From NCBI RefSeq assembly GCF_015351235.1, contig NZ_JADKSJ010000001.1, positions 1,241,530 through 1,305,529 of the forward strand: a stretch of 64,000 nt of DNA. Reading direction: 5' to 3'. Of the stretch, positions 46,061-55,736 are shown one piece after another (positions within the stretch are counted from its first letter, which is position 1; the number at the start of each line of letters is the position of its first letter). The notes beneath the pieces were generated by a model that saw only the letters and a program-made list of their open reading frames with translations, ran no database searches and was not told the DNA's origin. Origin of the DNA: Plantibacter sp. VKM Ac-2880 (GTDB taxonomy: Bacteria > Actinomycetota > Actinomycetes > Actinomycetales > Microbacteriaceae). The position numbers and the translations under genes were made by a program.

Positions 46061-46077
46061 TTCCTTCGGTTCACCGG

Positions 46078-46147
46078 CCGTGATCCGTCCGTAGCGATCA
46101 TCTGATCGCCGCGGACGGATCACGGCATGGTCCTGGTGACCAGGGCC
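46078..46147 (+). terminator. Strong hairpins between rpsK and rpoA
   Basis: A perfect 14-bp stem (46078-46091 with 46112-46125) is capped by an inner stem GCGATCA/TGATCGC (46094-46100 with 46103-46109). A second hairpin GGTCCTGG/CCAGGGCC (46129-46136 with 46140-46147) follows. A third small inverted repeat, AAGTGTC/GACACTT, is at 46178-46199. They sit where rpsD is missing and may attenuate transcription into rpoA or stabilise a processed end. Confidence 0.65.
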
Positions 46148-46217
46148 AGCGAACACAATTCAATACCTCGCCAACGCAAGTGTCATATAGCGGACACTTA
46201 GCCGAAAGGAATCCATA

Positions 46218-47210
46218 GTGCTCATCGCACAGCGCCCTACGCTCACCGAAGAATCCATCTCGGAGTTCCGCAGCCGGTTCATCATCGAGCCGCTCGAGCC
46301 AGGCTTCGGGTACACCCTCGGGAACTCGCTCCGTCGCACCCTGCTGTCGTCCATCCCGGGTGCCGCAGTCACGAGCATCCGCATCGACGGTGTGCTGCAC
46401 GAGTTCAGCACCATCCCCGGTGTCAAGGAAGACGTCACCGAGATCATCCTGAACATCAAGGGTCTCGTCGTCTCCAGCGAGCACGACGAGCCGATCACGG
46501 CGTACCTCCGCAAGACCGGCGCAGGCCAGGTCACCGCGGCCGACATCTCGGCTCCGGCCGGTGTCGAGGTCCACAACCCGGACCTGGTCATCGCGACGCT
46601 CAACGACAAGGCGAAGTTCGAGCTCGAGCTCACGATCGAGCGTGGCCGTGGCTACGTCTCGGCGACGCAGAACCGCAACGAGTTCAGCGAAGCCGGTCAG
46701 ATCCCCGTCGACTCGATCTACTCGCCCGTGCTCAAGGTTACCTACCGCGTCGAGGCGACTCGTGCCGGTGAGCGCACCGACTTCGACCGCCTGGTCGTCG
46801 ACGTGGAGTCGAAGCCGGCTATCACGCCGCGCGACGCCATCGCGTCGGCCGGTCGCACGCTGACCGAGCTGTTCGGTCTGGCCCGCGAGCTCAACACCGC
46901 CGCAGAGGGCATCGAGATCGGCCCCGCGCCGGTCGACGCCGTGCTGCCCGGCGAGCTCTCGATCCCGATCGAGGACCTCGACCTCTCCGTGCGCTCGTAC
47001 AACTGCCTCAAGCGTGAGGGCATCAACAACGTCAGCGAGCTCGTCGCGCTGTCGGAGACGCAGCTCATGAACATCCGCAACTTCGGTCAGAAGTCGGTGG
47101 ATGAGGTTCGCGACAAGCTCACCGAAATGGGCCTCTCGCTGAAGGACTCGGTCCCCGGGTTCGACGGCGCCCACTTCTACAGCGGCTACGACGACGAGAC
47201 CGTCTCCTAG
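46218..47210 (+). CDS. rpoA: DNA-directed RNA polymerase alpha subunit
   Basis: This 330-residue subunit has the dimerisation and assembly domain ([40 protein letters not shown]) and the C-terminal DNA- and activator-binding domain ([20 protein letters not shown]). Length is normal. It starts at GTG 46218 behind CCGAAAGGAA. Confidence 0.98.
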   Translation: MLIAQRPTLTEESISEFRSRFIIEPLEPGFGYTLGNSLRRTLLSSIPGAAVTSIRIDGVLHEFSTIPGVKEDVTEIILNIKGLVVSSEHDEPITAYLRKTGAGQVTAADISAPAGVEVHNPDLVIATLNDKAKFELELTIERGRGYVSATQNRNEFSEAGQIPVDSIYSPVLKVTYRVEATRAGERTDFDRLVVDVESKPAITPRDAIASAGRTLTELFGLARELNTAAEGIEIGPAPVDAVLPGELSIPIEDLDLSVRSYNCLKREGINNVSELVALSETQLMNIRNFGQKSVDEVRDKLTEMGLSLKDSVPGFDGAHFYSGYDDETVS

Positions 47211-47254
47211 CTCGCGATCCACCTGACGACTTTCCAACCTGAAGAGAGACAAGA

Positions 47255-47812
47255 ATGCCTACTCCCACCAAGGGACCCCGCCTCGGAGGCGGCCCCGCTC
47301 ACGAGCGTCTGCTGCTCGCCAACCTCGCTGCTGCGCTGTTCACCCACAAGCGCATCCAGACCACCGAGACCAAGGCGAAGCGTCTTCGTCCGCTCGCTGA
47401 GCGCCTGATCACCTTCGCGAAGCGTGGCGACCTGCACGCCCGCCGTCGGGTGCTCGCGACCATCACCGACAAGAGCGTCGTCCACGAGCTCTTCACGGAG
47501 ATCGCTCCGCTCGTCGCCGACCGTCAGGGCGGCTACACGCGCATCATCAAGACCGGCTACCGCAAGGGCGACAACGCTCCGATGGCCGTGATCGAGCTCG
47601 TCCTCGAGCCCGTCACGCCGAAGGCGAAGCCGGCCAAGCAGTCGGCGAAGCACGCTGCAGCGCCGGTCGACGAGGCTCCGGCCGAGGAGACGCCCGCTGC
47701 CGCCGAGGCCGAGGTCGAGGCTGCTGAGGCAGTCGAGGCCACGGAGACCGACGGCGAGTCGGTCGACGCCGGCGAGACCACCGACGAGGCTCCCGCGAAG
47801 GACGCCAAGTAG
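47255..47812 (+). CDS. rplQ: 50S ribosomal protein L17 with acidic C-terminal tail
   Basis: The L17 core is residues 1-122 ([60 protein letters not shown]). The remaining 60 or so residues are Ala/Glu-rich and acidic ([19 protein letters not shown]), giving 185 residues in total. Such tails occur in Microbacteriaceae and other actinobacteria. It is followed by a terminator. Confidence 0.96.
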   Translation: MPTPTKGPRLGGGPAHERLLLANLAAALFTHKRIQTTETKAKRLRPLAERLITFAKRGDLHARRRVLATITDKSVVHELFTEIAPLVADRQGGYTRIIKTGYRKGDNAPMAVIELVLEPVTPKAKPAKQSAKHAAAPVDEAPAEETPAAAEAEVEAAEAVEATETDGESVDAGETTDEAPAKDAK

Positions 47813-47828
47813 GTTCGGCACCACACCA

Positions 47829-47866
47829 ACGGAACCCCGCTCTCCGCACGGAGGGCGGGGTTCCGT
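47829..47866 (+). terminator. Terminator of the alpha operon
   Basis: Arms ACGGAACCCCGC (47829-47840) and GCGGGGTTCCGT (47855-47866) plus an inner CTCCG/CGGAG form a long GC stem followed by CGTT. It lies 16 nt after rplQ. Confidence 0.9.
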
Positions 47867-47895
47867 CGTTCCCGGGGCGCGTTTCAACGGTGTCC

Positions 47896-47901
47896 TAGGC
47901 T
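47896..47901 (+). promoter_or_regulatory. Candidate -10 box for leaderless transcription
   Basis: TAGGCT ends 6 nt before ATG 47908 of the double GNAT gene, the spacing expected if transcription starts at the A of ATG. Confidence 0.55.
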
Positions 47902-47907
47902 GGAGGT

Positions 47908-48921
47908 ATGAGTACCACTCCTCCCGTTCCGGCCGGCCGGCCAGCCGGTCCGCAGCACCCCGAGATCACGCAGTGGCGTCCGGCGGAGCGCGCGGACATC
48001 GACGACATCGTCGCCCTGTGCCGCGCGATGGACCCCTTCGACAACCCCCACCGGGTGACGAGCCGTGACGAGATCGCCGACGAGTTCGATCACGAGTGGA
48101 TCGACATGGCGACCGACAGTCTGCTCGCGTTCTCCGCGGATGGGACGCTCGTCGCCTACGCGATGGTGATCCTGTCTCCCTCGAGGGACGTCTCCGTGTA
48201 CTCCTACGTGTTCGGCGGCGTGCACCCCGAGTGGCGCGAGCGCGGGATCGGTCGGGCCCTGCTCGCCTGGTCCCTCGAGCGGTCCGATCAGCAGTTGGCC
48301 TCGGTGGAGACGGGGGCTCCGGCCTCCTCGCGGGCCTACGTCGACGAACGGAACACCGCGGCAGCGCGGTTGTTGGAGCGGTTCGGGTTCGGCGTGGCTC
48401 GCTACTTCACGATCATGGAGCGCGACCTCTCCCGGCCGGTCGACGAGATCGACGTCCCAGCCGGCGTCACGCTCGAGGAGTACCGGCCCGAGTTCGCCGA
48501 TCGCACGCGCGACGCACGGAACGACTCCTTCCGCGACCACTGGGGGAGCCTCGAGACGGTTCCGGCGATGTGGGCGCAGTTCGTGGGCGGCGCACACTTC
48601 CGGGACGACCTCTCGGTGGTGGCGGTCGCCGACGACGGACGGGTCGTCGGGTTCACCCTGGCGGAGGTCGACGAGGACAGCTGGTCTGCTCAGGGCTTCA
48701 CGAGCGCCTACATCGCCCTGGTGGGTACCGTCCGCGACTGGCGCGGTCGGCGCTTGGCTCCGGCCATCCTCGCCGCGGCACTCCGACGGATCCAGGCCGC
48801 CGGTCTGGAGCGGGCGACGCTCGAGGTCGACACGGCCAGCCCGACGGGAGCGCTCGGGCTCTACGAACGGCAGGGGTTCGTCGCGACGACGCGTGATCTG
48901 GCGTACGTCCGTGAGCGGTGA
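47908..48921 (+). CDS. GNAT acetyltransferase with two tandem domains
   Basis: This 337-residue protein has two GNAT folds. The first shows VHPEWRERGIGRALLAWSLE (residues about 112-131), the second VGTVRDWRGRRLAPAIL (about 271-287) followed by TLEVDTASPTGALGLYERQG. The acetyl-CoA-binding R/Q-x-x-G-x-G/A pattern is good in the first and altered in the second (RGRRLA). The architecture is like MshD mycothiol synthase, but similarity is not close enough to claim it. The start is supported by a -10 box 6 nt upstream. It overlaps truA by 11 nt. Confidence 0.85.
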   Translation: MSTTPPVPAGRPAGPQHPEITQWRPAERADIDDIVALCRAMDPFDNPHRVTSRDEIADEFDHEWIDMATDSLLAFSADGTLVAYAMVILSPSRDVSVYSYVFGGVHPEWRERGIGRALLAWSLERSDQQLASVETGAPASSRAYVDERNTAAARLLERFGFGVARYFTIMERDLSRPVDEIDVPAGVTLEEYRPEFADRTRDARNDSFRDHWGSLETVPAMWAQFVGGAHFRDDLSVVAVADDGRVVGFTLAEVDEDSWSAQGFTSAYIALVGTVRDWRGRRLAPAILAAALRRIQAAGLERATLEVDTASPTGALGLYERQGFVATTRDLAYVRER

Positions 48922-49855
48922 CGCGTCCGAGGCGGAGCGCGTGCTGCCGGCGCAGCGGTTCAAGCTCGCGATCGCCTACGACGGGACGGACTTCGCCGGG
49001 TGGGCGAAGCAACCCGGCCTCCGGACGGTCGAGGGTGTCCTGGAGGAGGCCCTCTACCGGGTGCTCGGGAAGACCGTTCCACCCGTGCCACGGTTCGTGG
49101 TGGCCGGACGCACCGACGCCGGTGTCCACGCGTCGGGCCAGGTGGCGCACCTCGACCTGACCGAGCCCCAGTTGGCCAAGATCACCCGCCTGCAGGGCCG
49201 CCACGCCGAGTTCCCCGACGGCTCTCCCCGCTTCGAGAGTGCGAGCACGCTGCTGGCCCGGCGCCTGAACGGCGTCCTCGGGATGGACCGCGACGTGGTC
49301 ATCCATGCCGCCGAGCCGGCTCCGGAAGGCTTCGACGCGCGGTTCTCCGCCGTCTGGCGTCACTACCGGTACCGGCTCGCCGATGCTGACGTGCGCAAGG
49401 ATCCGATTGTCCGCCGCACCACGAGCTGGACGACCTCCTCACTCGACCTCGAGCTACTCCAGCAGGCGGCGGCATCCCTCGTCGGACTCCACGACTTCCA
49501 GGCGTACTGCAAACCGCGACCTCGGGCCACGACCATTCGGACCTTGCAGGCCTTCAGCTGGGAGCGCGACGACGCGGGTGTGCTCGTCGCCCGACTCACC
49601 GCCGACGCGTTCTGCCACAGCATGGTCCGCTCGCTCGTCGGTGCGTGCGTCGCCGTGGGAGAGAGGCGCCTGTCACTCGAGGAGGTCGTCCGGCTCCGGG
49701 ACGGCGGCCACCGGGAGATCGACTTCCGGGTCATGCCGGCGCGGGGACTCACCCTCGTCGAGGTCGGGTATCCGGAGCCCGGGCTGCTGCAGTCCCGCGC
49801 AGCGACGACCCGGCAGCGGCGGAGCCACGAGCACGTCGCGGCGGGCGCCGACTGA
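48911..49855 (+). CDS. truA: tRNA pseudouridine(38-40) synthase TruA
   Basis: This enzyme, of about 314 residues, makes pseudouridine in the anticodon arm. It has FKLAIAYDGTDFAGWAKQPG, the catalytic Asp in VAGRTDAGVHASGQV and FRVMPARGLTLVEVGYP near the end. GTG 48911 overlaps the previous stop; GTG 48941 with GGCGGAG upstream is an alternative giving 304 residues. It is commonly next to rplQ or rplM, as here. Confidence 0.95.
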   Translation: MSGDASEAERVLPAQRFKLAIAYDGTDFAGWAKQPGLRTVEGVLEEALYRVLGKTVPPVPRFVVAGRTDAGVHASGQVAHLDLTEPQLAKITRLQGRHAEFPDGSPRFESASTLLARRLNGVLGMDRDVVIHAAEPAPEGFDARFSAVWRHYRYRLADADVRKDPIVRRTTSWTTSSLDLELLQQAAASLVGLHDFQAYCKPRPRATTIRTLQAFSWERDDAGVLVARLTADAFCHSMVRSLVGACVAVGERRLSLEEVVRLRDGGHREIDFRVMPARGLTLVEVGYPEPGLLQSRAATTRQRRSHEHVAAGAD

Positions 49856-49868
49856 TCGCGGGTCTGAA

Positions 49869-49897
49869 TTGACCGACGAGGGGTGATCACGTAGACT
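49869..49897 (+). promoter_or_regulatory. Promoter of rplM-rpsI
   Basis: TTGACC (49869-49874) and TAGACT (49892-49897) are 17 bp apart, a near-consensus promoter. The leader to GTG 50030 would be about 125 nt. It contains short CTCC/GGAG-type complementary segments but no known RNA family. Confidence 0.78.
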
Positions 49898-50029
49898 CTC
49901 CCGTTGGTGCCTGCGCCTTCTGCGGTGCGGTACCCGAAGTTGAGCCCTCCACCTCGGGCGTTCCGATCGGAACTCCCAACAGGAGCGGGATTCACGAACG
50001 ACCAACTCCGACCAGAAAGCAGCACTATT

Positions 50030-50476
50030 GTGACGCGCACGTATTCCCCGAAGGCCAGTGAGATCACGCACGACTGGGTCGTCATCGACGCCACCGACGT
50101 GGTCCTCGGCCGCCTGGCCAGCCACGCCGCAGCGCTCCTGCGCGGCAAGCACAAGGCGACCTTCTCCCCGCACATGGACGGTGGCGACTTCGTCATCATC
50201 GTCAACGCAGACAAGGTGGCCCTCACCGGCGCCAAGCTCCTGCAGAAGAAGGCGTACCGCCACTCCGGTTACCCGGGCGGGCTCTCGGCCGTCACCTACG
50301 CCGAGCTCCTCGAGAAGAACCCGATCCGCGCCGTCGAGAAGGCGATCCGCGGCATGCTGCCGAAGAACTCCCTCGGCCGCGACCAGCTGAAGAAGCTCAA
50401 GGTCTACACCGGCAGCGAGCACCCTCACGCCGCTCAGCAGCCCAAGCCGTTCACGCTCGACCAGGTCGCCCAGTAA
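50030..50476 (+). CDS. rplM: 50S ribosomal protein L13
   Basis: This 148-residue protein begins [20 protein letters not shown] after GTG 50030 and has [26 protein letters not shown] and [14 protein letters not shown]. The start is fixed by homology. It is followed after 28 bp by rpsI, the standard partner. Confidence 0.97.
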   Translation: MTRTYSPKASEITHDWVVIDATDVVLGRLASHAAALLRGKHKATFSPHMDGGDFVIIVNADKVALTGAKLLQKKAYRHSGYPGGLSAVTYAELLEKNPIRAVEKAIRGMLPKNSLGRDQLKKLKVYTGSEHPHAAQQPKPFTLDQVAQ

Positions 50477-50504
50477 GCACCGGACAAGAAAAAAGGATTC
50501 CACA

Positions 50505-50990
50505 GTGGCGAACATCGCAGATTCCATCGAAGAGACCCCGCAGAGCTACTCCACCGAGTCGGCTCCTGAAGCAGCTGTCACCGCGCCTCGCGCCGTGCTG
50601 AGCGTCCCCGGCGCAGCCGTCGGTCGTCGCAAGCAGGCCATCGCCCGCGTGCGCCTCGTCCCCGGCAGCGGCACCATCACGGTCAACGGCCGCACGCTCG
50701 AGGACTACTTCCCGAACAAGCTGCACCAGCAGCTCATCAACGACCCGTTCACCGTCCTCGACCTGGTCGGCGGCTACGACGTCATCGCACGCATCTCCGG
50801 TGGTGGCCCCTCGGGCCAGGCCGGTGCGCTGCGTCTCGGCATCGCGCGCTCGCTCAACCAGATCGACGAGGAGAACAACCGCGCCACGCTGAAGAAGGCC
50901 GGCTTCCTCTCCCGTGACGCTCGCGTCAAGGAGCGCAAGAAGGCCGGACTCAAGAAGGCCCGTAAGGCTCCGCAGTTCTCGAAGCGCTAA
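50505..50990 (+). CDS. rpsI: 30S ribosomal protein S9
   Basis: This 161-residue protein has an N-terminal Ala/Glu/Thr-rich extension of about 35 residues, the S9 core ([39 protein letters not shown]) and the conserved C-terminal [17 protein letters not shown], whose tail contacts P-site tRNA. Confidence 0.97.
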   Translation: MANIADSIEETPQSYSTESAPEAAVTAPRAVLSVPGAAVGRRKQAIARVRLVPGSGTITVNGRTLEDYFPNKLHQQLINDPFTVLDLVGGYDVIARISGGGPSGQAGALRLGIARSLNQIDEENNRATLKKAGFLSRDARVKERKKAGLKKARKAPQFSKR

Positions 50991-51015
50991 TCGCGCTCAG
51001 GACAAGCGAAGCTCA

Positions 51016-52377
51016 ATGCCTCAGCTGTTTGGTACCGACGGTGTTCGCGGTCTCGCGAACGCCGACCTGACGGCAGACCTCGCTCTCGGCCTTGCCCAAG
51101 CCACCGCAGTGGTGCTTGGGCAAGGCCGTAGTGCTGAGGCCCGCCGTGCCGCCGGGAAGCGTCCGGTCGCCGTGCTCGCACGCGACCCCCGCATCTCCGG
51201 CGAGTTCCTGTCCGCCGCCGTCGCGGCGGGCCTGGCGTCCTCGGGCGTCGACGTGCTCGAGGCAGGCGTCCTGCCGACGCCAGCGACGGCGTTCCTCATC
51301 GCCGACATCGACGCCGACTTCGGCGTGATGATCTCCGCCTCGCACAACCCCGCGCCCGACAACGGCATCAAGATCTTCGCCCGTGGCGGCACCAAGCTCC
51401 CTGACGCCGTGGAGCGCCGGATCGAGGAATACCTCGACCGCCCCAAGCTCAGCCCGACCGGTGCCGACGTCGGTCGCATCGTCCGGTTCGCCGACGCCGA
51501 GGACCGCTACGTCGTCCACCTGCTCGGCAGCCTGCCCAACCGTCTGGACGGCATCCACGTCGTCCTGGACTGCGCGCACGGCGCTGCCGCCGGCGTATCA
51601 CCGGAGACCTTCCGCGACGCCGGGGCGCGGGTCACCATCATCGGCAACGACCCTGACGGCATGAACATCAACGACGGGGTCGGCTCGACGCATCTCGACC
51701 TCCTGTCGCAGGCGGTCCTCGAGCACGGTGCCGATCTGGGCATCGCGCACGACGGCGACGCCGACCGGTGCCTCGCGGTCGACGCTGCCGGCAAGATCGT
51801 CGACGGCGATCAGATCATGGCGATCCTCGCGGTCTCGATGCAGGAGCGCGGCAAGCTCAAGGACGACACGCTCGTCGCGACCGTCATGAGCAACCTCGGG
51901 TTGCACGTGGCGATGCGGGAGCACGGCATCACGGTCGTGCAGACCGGTGTGGGCGACCGCTACGTCCTCGAGGCGATGAACGAGCACGCCTACTCGTTGG
52001 GTGGTGAGCAGTCGGGCCACGTCATCATGGCCGACTACGCGACCACGGGCGACGGGATCCTCACGGGCCTGCACATCGTGGCCGAGATGGCGCGCACCGG
52101 CAAGACCCTCGCCCAGCTCGCCGAGGTCATGCAGGTGTACCCGCAGATCCTCGTCAACGTCACGGGCGTCGACCGCAACCGACTCGTCGGCGACGAGGTC
52201 GTCGACGCCGCGGTCCGCGACGCGGAGGCCGAGCTCGGTGACGAGGGCCGTGTGCTTTTGCGTCCGTCGGGCACGGAACCCCTCGTCCGGGTCATGGTCG
52301 AGGCGGCCGACCAGCCGACGGCGGACCGCTTGGCCCATCGTCTCGCCGACGTCGTCCGCGAACGACTCGCCATCTGA
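51016..52377 (+). CDS. glmM: Phosphoglucosamine mutase
   Basis: This 453-residue enzyme converts glucosamine-6-P to glucosamine-1-P for UDP-GlcNAc and peptidoglycan. Motifs are [11 protein letters not shown], the phosphoserine loop VMISASHNP (Ser109), the metal loop [12 protein letters not shown], the sugar-binding GGEQSGHVI and [12 protein letters not shown]. The ATG at 51016 follows CAAGCGAAG. It is 25 bp after rpsI, the usual neighbour. An unusual inverted repeat lies in its first 120 bases. Confidence 0.97.
   Translation: MPQLFGTDGVRGLANADLTADLALGLAQATAVVLGQGRSAEARRAAGKRPVAVLARDPRISGEFLSAAVAAGLASSGVDVLEAGVLPTPATAFLIADIDADFGVMISASHNPAPDNGIKIFARGGTKLPDAVERRIEEYLDRPKLSPTGADVGRIVRFADAEDRYVVHLLGSLPNRLDGIHVVLDCAHGAAAGVSPETFRDAGARVTIIGNDPDGMNINDGVGSTHLDLLSQAVLEHGADLGIAHDGDADRCLAVDAAGKIVDGDQIMAILAVSMQERGKLKDDTLVATVMSNLGLHVAMREHGITVVQTGVGDRYVLEAMNEHAYSLGGEQSGHVIMADYATTGDGILTGLHIVAEMARTGKTLAQLAEVMQVYPQILVNVTGVDRNRLVGDEVVDAAVRDAEAELGDEGRVLLRPSGTEPLVRVMVEAADQPTADRLAHRLADVVRERLAI
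51087..51128 (+). repeat. Perfect inverted repeat inside the 5' end of glmM
   Basis: Arms CGGCCTTGCCCAAG (51087-51100) and CTTGGGCAAGGCCG (51115-51128) match over 14 bp, with an additional CACC/GGTG inside. It lies in codons about 25-38, encoding [14 protein letters not shown]. This is a stronger hairpin than most terminators of the window, yet lies wholly in coding sequence. Confidence 0.8.
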
Positions 52378-52424
52378 ATCGTCCGGCGGCGGGCCGGTGG
52401 GTCGAGCTGTGGAAGAGTGATCGC

Positions 52425-53375
52425 ATGACTTCGACGACGAGTGGCGCCTCCGGGCAGCCGACGCCCTACGTGGAGATCGACCGCGCCGAGTGGGCGCGAC
52501 TCGCTCCCGAGACGTCGACGCCGCTGAGTGAGACCGAGGTCGTGCAGATCCGCGGCCTCGGCGACCGTCTCGACATGCGGGAGGTCGAGGAGGTCTACGT
52601 TCCGCTCAGCCGGCTGCTCAGCCTGTACGCGAAGGGGACCCAGGACCTCGGGCGGGCGACGAGTCGGTTCCTCGGTGATCAGGCGCTCCGCACCCCGTTC
52701 GTCATCGGGGTCGCCGGCTCGGTGGCCGTCGGCAAGTCGACGATCGCCAGGCTGCTGCGCGAGTTGCTGTCGCGCTGGCCGGACACCCCGCACGTCGAAC
52801 TCGTAACGACCGACGGGTTCCTGTACCCGAACGAGGAGCTCCAGCGGCGCGGCATCATGGATCGCAAGGGCTTCCCGGAGTCCTATGACCGCCGGGCCCT
52901 CCTGCGGTTCATCACGGCCGTGAAGAGTGGGGCCGCCGAGGTGCGCGCGCCGTTCTACTCGCACCTCCGCTACGACATCATCCCGACGGCCCAAGTGGTC
53001 GTGCGGCGTCCCGACGTCCTGATCGTCGAGGGGCTGAACGTCCTCCAACCGGCCGCGACGGCGAGTGGCCTCGCGATCAGCGACCTCTTCGACTTCAGCA
53101 TCTACGTCGACGCCAGGACGCGCGACATCGAGTCCTGGTACGTCGACCGGTTCATGGCGTTGAAGCGCGGCGCGTTCTCCAACCCGAACTCGTTCTTCAA
53201 CGTGTTCGCCGAGCTCTCCGACGAGGAGGCCGCCGACCAGGCGCGGGGGTTCTGGCGGTCGATCAACGAGCCGAACCTCGTCGACAACATCCGCCCGACC
53301 CGCTCCCGGGCGAAGCTCGTCCTGCGGAAGGACTCGGACCACACCGTGTCCTCGGTGCTGCTCCGCAAGCTCTGA
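52425..53375 (+). CDS. coaA: Pantothenate kinase, type I
   Basis: This 316-residue kinase catalyses the first step of CoA synthesis. It shows the P-loop [62 protein letters not shown] and VEGLNVLQP. Length matches CoaA of mycobacteria and E. coli. An AAGAGT six bases before the ATG may be a weak -10 for a leaderless mRNA. Confidence 0.97.
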   Translation: MTSTTSGASGQPTPYVEIDRAEWARLAPETSTPLSETEVVQIRGLGDRLDMREVEEVYVPLSRLLSLYAKGTQDLGRATSRFLGDQALRTPFVIGVAGSVAVGKSTIARLLRELLSRWPDTPHVELVTTDGFLYPNEELQRRGIMDRKGFPESYDRRALLRFITAVKSGAAEVRAPFYSHLRYDIIPTAQVVVRRPDVLIVEGLNVLQPAATASGLAISDLFDFSIYVDARTRDIESWYVDRFMALKRGAFSNPNSFFNVFAELSDEEAADQARGFWRSINEPNLVDNIRPTRSRAKLVLRKDSDHTVSSVLLRKL

Positions 53376-53443
53376 GCGCGCTGTCCGACGGCTGACGGCC
53401 CAGCTGCCCGAGTTGGTGCAGCATCCTCGCAAAATCGCCCGAT

Positions 53444-53449
53444 TATGCT
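53444..53449 (+). promoter_or_regulatory. Candidate -10 box for leaderless glmS transcription
   Basis: TATGCT ends 7 nt before ATG 53457, and there is no ribosome binding site between them. Confidence 0.55.
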
Positions 53450-53456
53450 GCTCTAC

Positions 53457-55304
53457 ATGTGTGGAATCGTGGGGTACGTCGGGAACGACAAGACGGTCGA
53501 CGTCCTGATGGGCGGATTGAAGCGGCTCGAGTACCGGGGGTACGACTCCGCCGGCATCGCCGTGCTCGACGCGACGGGTTCGTTGAACACGCGTAAGCGT
53601 GCCGGGAAGCTCGCCGTCCTCACCGAGGACCTCGCGGCGAACCCGATCGCCCCCGGGGCGACCGGCATCGGCCACACCCGTTGGGCCACGCACGGCGGGC
53701 CGACCGACCGCAACGCGCACCCGCACCTCGGCGACGAGGGGCGCCTCGCACTCATCCACAACGGCATCATCGAGAACTTCGCCGAGCTGCGTGCCGAACT
53801 CCTCGCCGACGGGTTCACCTTCGAGAGCGACACCGACACGGAGATCGCCGCGGTCCTCATCGGCCGTGAGTACCGGTCGACGGGTGACCTGACCGAGGCC
53901 TTCCGCCGTGTGGTCGCCCGCCTCGACGGCGCCTTCACCCTGCTCGCGATGCACCAGGAGCTGCCCGGCGTCGTGATCGGGGCACGCCGGAACTCGCCGC
54001 TCGTCATCGGCCTCGGCGATGGCGAGAACTTCCTCGGATCCGACGTGGCCGCCTTCGTGCAGTACACGCAGCGCGCGGTCGCGATCGGCCAGGACCAGAT
54101 GGTCGTCATCACCCCGGACGACGTCACGGTCACCGACTTCTCCGGCAACCACGTCGTGACCGAGCCGTTCGAGATCCAGTGGGATGCGTCCGCGGCCGAC
54201 AAGGGTGGCTGGTCGAGCTTCATGGCGAAGGAGATCAGCGAGGAGCCCGACGCCGTCGCCAACACGATCCGCGGACGGGTCGAGGGCGGACAGGTCGTCA
54301 TCCCGGAGCTCGCCGGCCTCGACGAGCTCTTCCTCGACATCAACCGCATCGTGATCATCGCCTGTGGCACGGCCGCGTACGCCGGCACCGTCGGCAGCTA
54401 CGCGATCGAGCGGTGGGCGGGCATCCCGGTCACGGTGGAGCTCAGTCACGAGTTCCGCTACCGCGACCCGGTGATCGACGCCCGCACCCTCGTCATCTCG
54501 GTGAGCCAGTCGGGCGAGACGATGGACACGCTCATGGCGGTCCGTTTCGCGAGCGAGTCCGGCGCGAAGACCCTGTCGATCTGCAACACTCAGGGTGCGA
54601 CGATCGCCCGCGAGTCCGATGCCGTGGTGTACACCCATGCCGGGCCGGAGGTCGCGGTCGCGTCGACGAAGGCGTTCACCGCGCAGATCACCGCGCTCTA
54701 CCTGTTCGGGCTGCACCTGTCCCGCGTCCGTGGCACGCAGACGCCGGAGTACCTGTCCGCGCAGGTCGAGGAACTGCAGGCCGTCCCGGACAAGATCGCC
54801 AGCATCCTCGGTGCCTCCGAGAAGATCGCGCAGCTCGCGCACTGGATGGCGGATTCCCGTGCGGTGCTCTTCCTCGGCCGGCACGTCGGATACCCGATCG
54901 CCCTCGAGGGTGCGTTGAAGCTCAAGGAACTCGCCTACATCCACGCCGAAGGGTTCGCCGGTGGTGAGCTCAAGCACGGACCGATCGCCCTCATCGAGCC
55001 GGGCCAGCCCGTCTTCGTGGTCGTGCCGAGCCCGCGGGGTTCCGCGATCCTGCACCCCAAGGTCGTCTCGACCATCGAGGAGATCCGCGCTCGCGGTGCA
55101 CGGGTGATCGCGATCGCCGAGCAGGGTGACGCAGCGGTCCTGCCCTCGGCGGACGAGGTCATCCCGATCCCGCTCGCCGGTCCGCTCTTCGAGCCGCTCC
55201 TCGCGGTCATCCCGCTCCACATCTTCGCGATGGAGCTCGCGACGGCGAAGGGCCTGGACGTCGACCAGCCCCGCAACCTCGCGAAGTCCGTCACCGTCGA
55301 GTAG
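53457..55304 (+). CDS. glmS: Glutamine--fructose-6-phosphate aminotransferase (isomerizing)
   Basis: This 615-residue enzyme makes glucosamine-6-P. ATG 53457 is required because the next residue, Cys, becomes the N-terminal nucleophile (CGIVGYVG). The glutaminase domain has GIGHTRWATHGGPT; two SIS domains have VSQSGETMDTL and LFLGRHVGYPIALEGALKLK; the end is LAKSVTVE. No glmS ribozyme is seen upstream. Together with glmM it provides amino sugar for peptidoglycan. Confidence 0.98.
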   Translation: MCGIVGYVGNDKTVDVLMGGLKRLEYRGYDSAGIAVLDATGSLNTRKRAGKLAVLTEDLAANPIAPGATGIGHTRWATHGGPTDRNAHPHLGDEGRLALIHNGIIENFAELRAELLADGFTFESDTDTEIAAVLIGREYRSTGDLTEAFRRVVARLDGAFTLLAMHQELPGVVIGARRNSPLVIGLGDGENFLGSDVAAFVQYTQRAVAIGQDQMVVITPDDVTVTDFSGNHVVTEPFEIQWDASAADKGGWSSFMAKEISEEPDAVANTIRGRVEGGQVVIPELAGLDELFLDINRIVIIACGTAAYAGTVGSYAIERWAGIPVTVELSHEFRYRDPVIDARTLVISVSQSGETMDTLMAVRFASESGAKTLSICNTQGATIARESDAVVYTHAGPEVAVASTKAFTAQITALYLFGLHLSRVRGTQTPEYLSAQVEELQAVPDKIASILGASEKIAQLAHWMADSRAVLFLGRHVGYPIALEGALKLKELAYIHAEGFAGGELKHGPIALIEPGQPVFVVVPSPRGSAILHPKVVSTIEEIRARGARVIAIAEQGDAAVLPSADEVIPIPLAGPLFEPLLAVIPLHIFAMELATAKGLDVDQPRNLAKSVTVE

Positions 55305-55367
55305 GCGTCGGTCCGCGGGGTCCGAGGTGGCCCGTCGGCCGGTCCGCCCCGCACGATGCGTCGGCCG

Positions 55368-55373
55368 TAGAGT
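55368..55373 (+). promoter_or_regulatory. Candidate -10 box for leaderless acpS transcription
   Basis: TAGAGT ends 6 nt before ATG 55380. The purine run AGAAGG touches the ATG and is too close to serve as a ribosome binding site. Confidence 0.5.
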
Positions 55374-55379
55374 AGAAGG

Positions 55380-55736
55380 ATGATCATCGGTATCGGGGTG
55401 GACCTCGTGGACCTCGCGAGGTTCGGGCGGGCCGTGACCCGGACCCCGAACCTCCTCGCCCGGCTCTTCGTGCCTGCTGAACGGGAGTTGCCGTTGCGGT
55501 CGCTCGCTGGCCGCTTCGCCGCGAAGGAGGCGCTCATCAAGGCGCTGGGGTCCTCCGACGGCATCCGTTGGCAGGAGATGGCGATCGTGAACGGTCCGGA
55601 GGGGAAGCCCGACTTCGAGCTGTCCGGGGTCACGGCCGGGGTCGTCGCTGAGCGCGGCATCACCAGCATGCACCTCAGCATGACCCACGATGCCGGGGTG
55701 GCCGTCGCCTTCGTCGTCGCCGAGCGGGAGGGCTGA
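55380..55736 (+). CDS. acpS: Holo-[acyl-carrier-protein] synthase
   Basis: This 118-residue phosphopantetheinyl transferase activates acyl carrier protein. Motifs are IGIGVDLVDLARF with the metal-binding Asp, RFAAKEALIKALG with Glu and Lys, and HLSMTHDAGVAVAFVV. Length is standard. Its stop overlaps the alr start (TGATG). Confidence 0.96.
   Translation: MIIGIGVDLVDLARFGRAVTRTPNLLARLFVPAERELPLRSLAGRFAAKEALIKALGSSDGIRWQEMAIVNGPEGKPDFELSGVTAGVVAERGITSMHLSMTHDAGVAVAFVVAEREG

Noticed and set aside
53376-53456. glmS ribozyme or riboswitch in front of glmS
   Set aside because: The gap is only 81 bases and shows no ribozyme core; a leaderless start is more likely.
52035-55688. A 1217-codon open frame on the minus strand opposite coaA and glmS
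   Set aside because: It is antisense to glmM, coaA, glmS and acpS, which have all family motifs. Long antisense frames are usual at this GC content, and the translation is Arg/Asp/Gly-rich without any recognisable domain.
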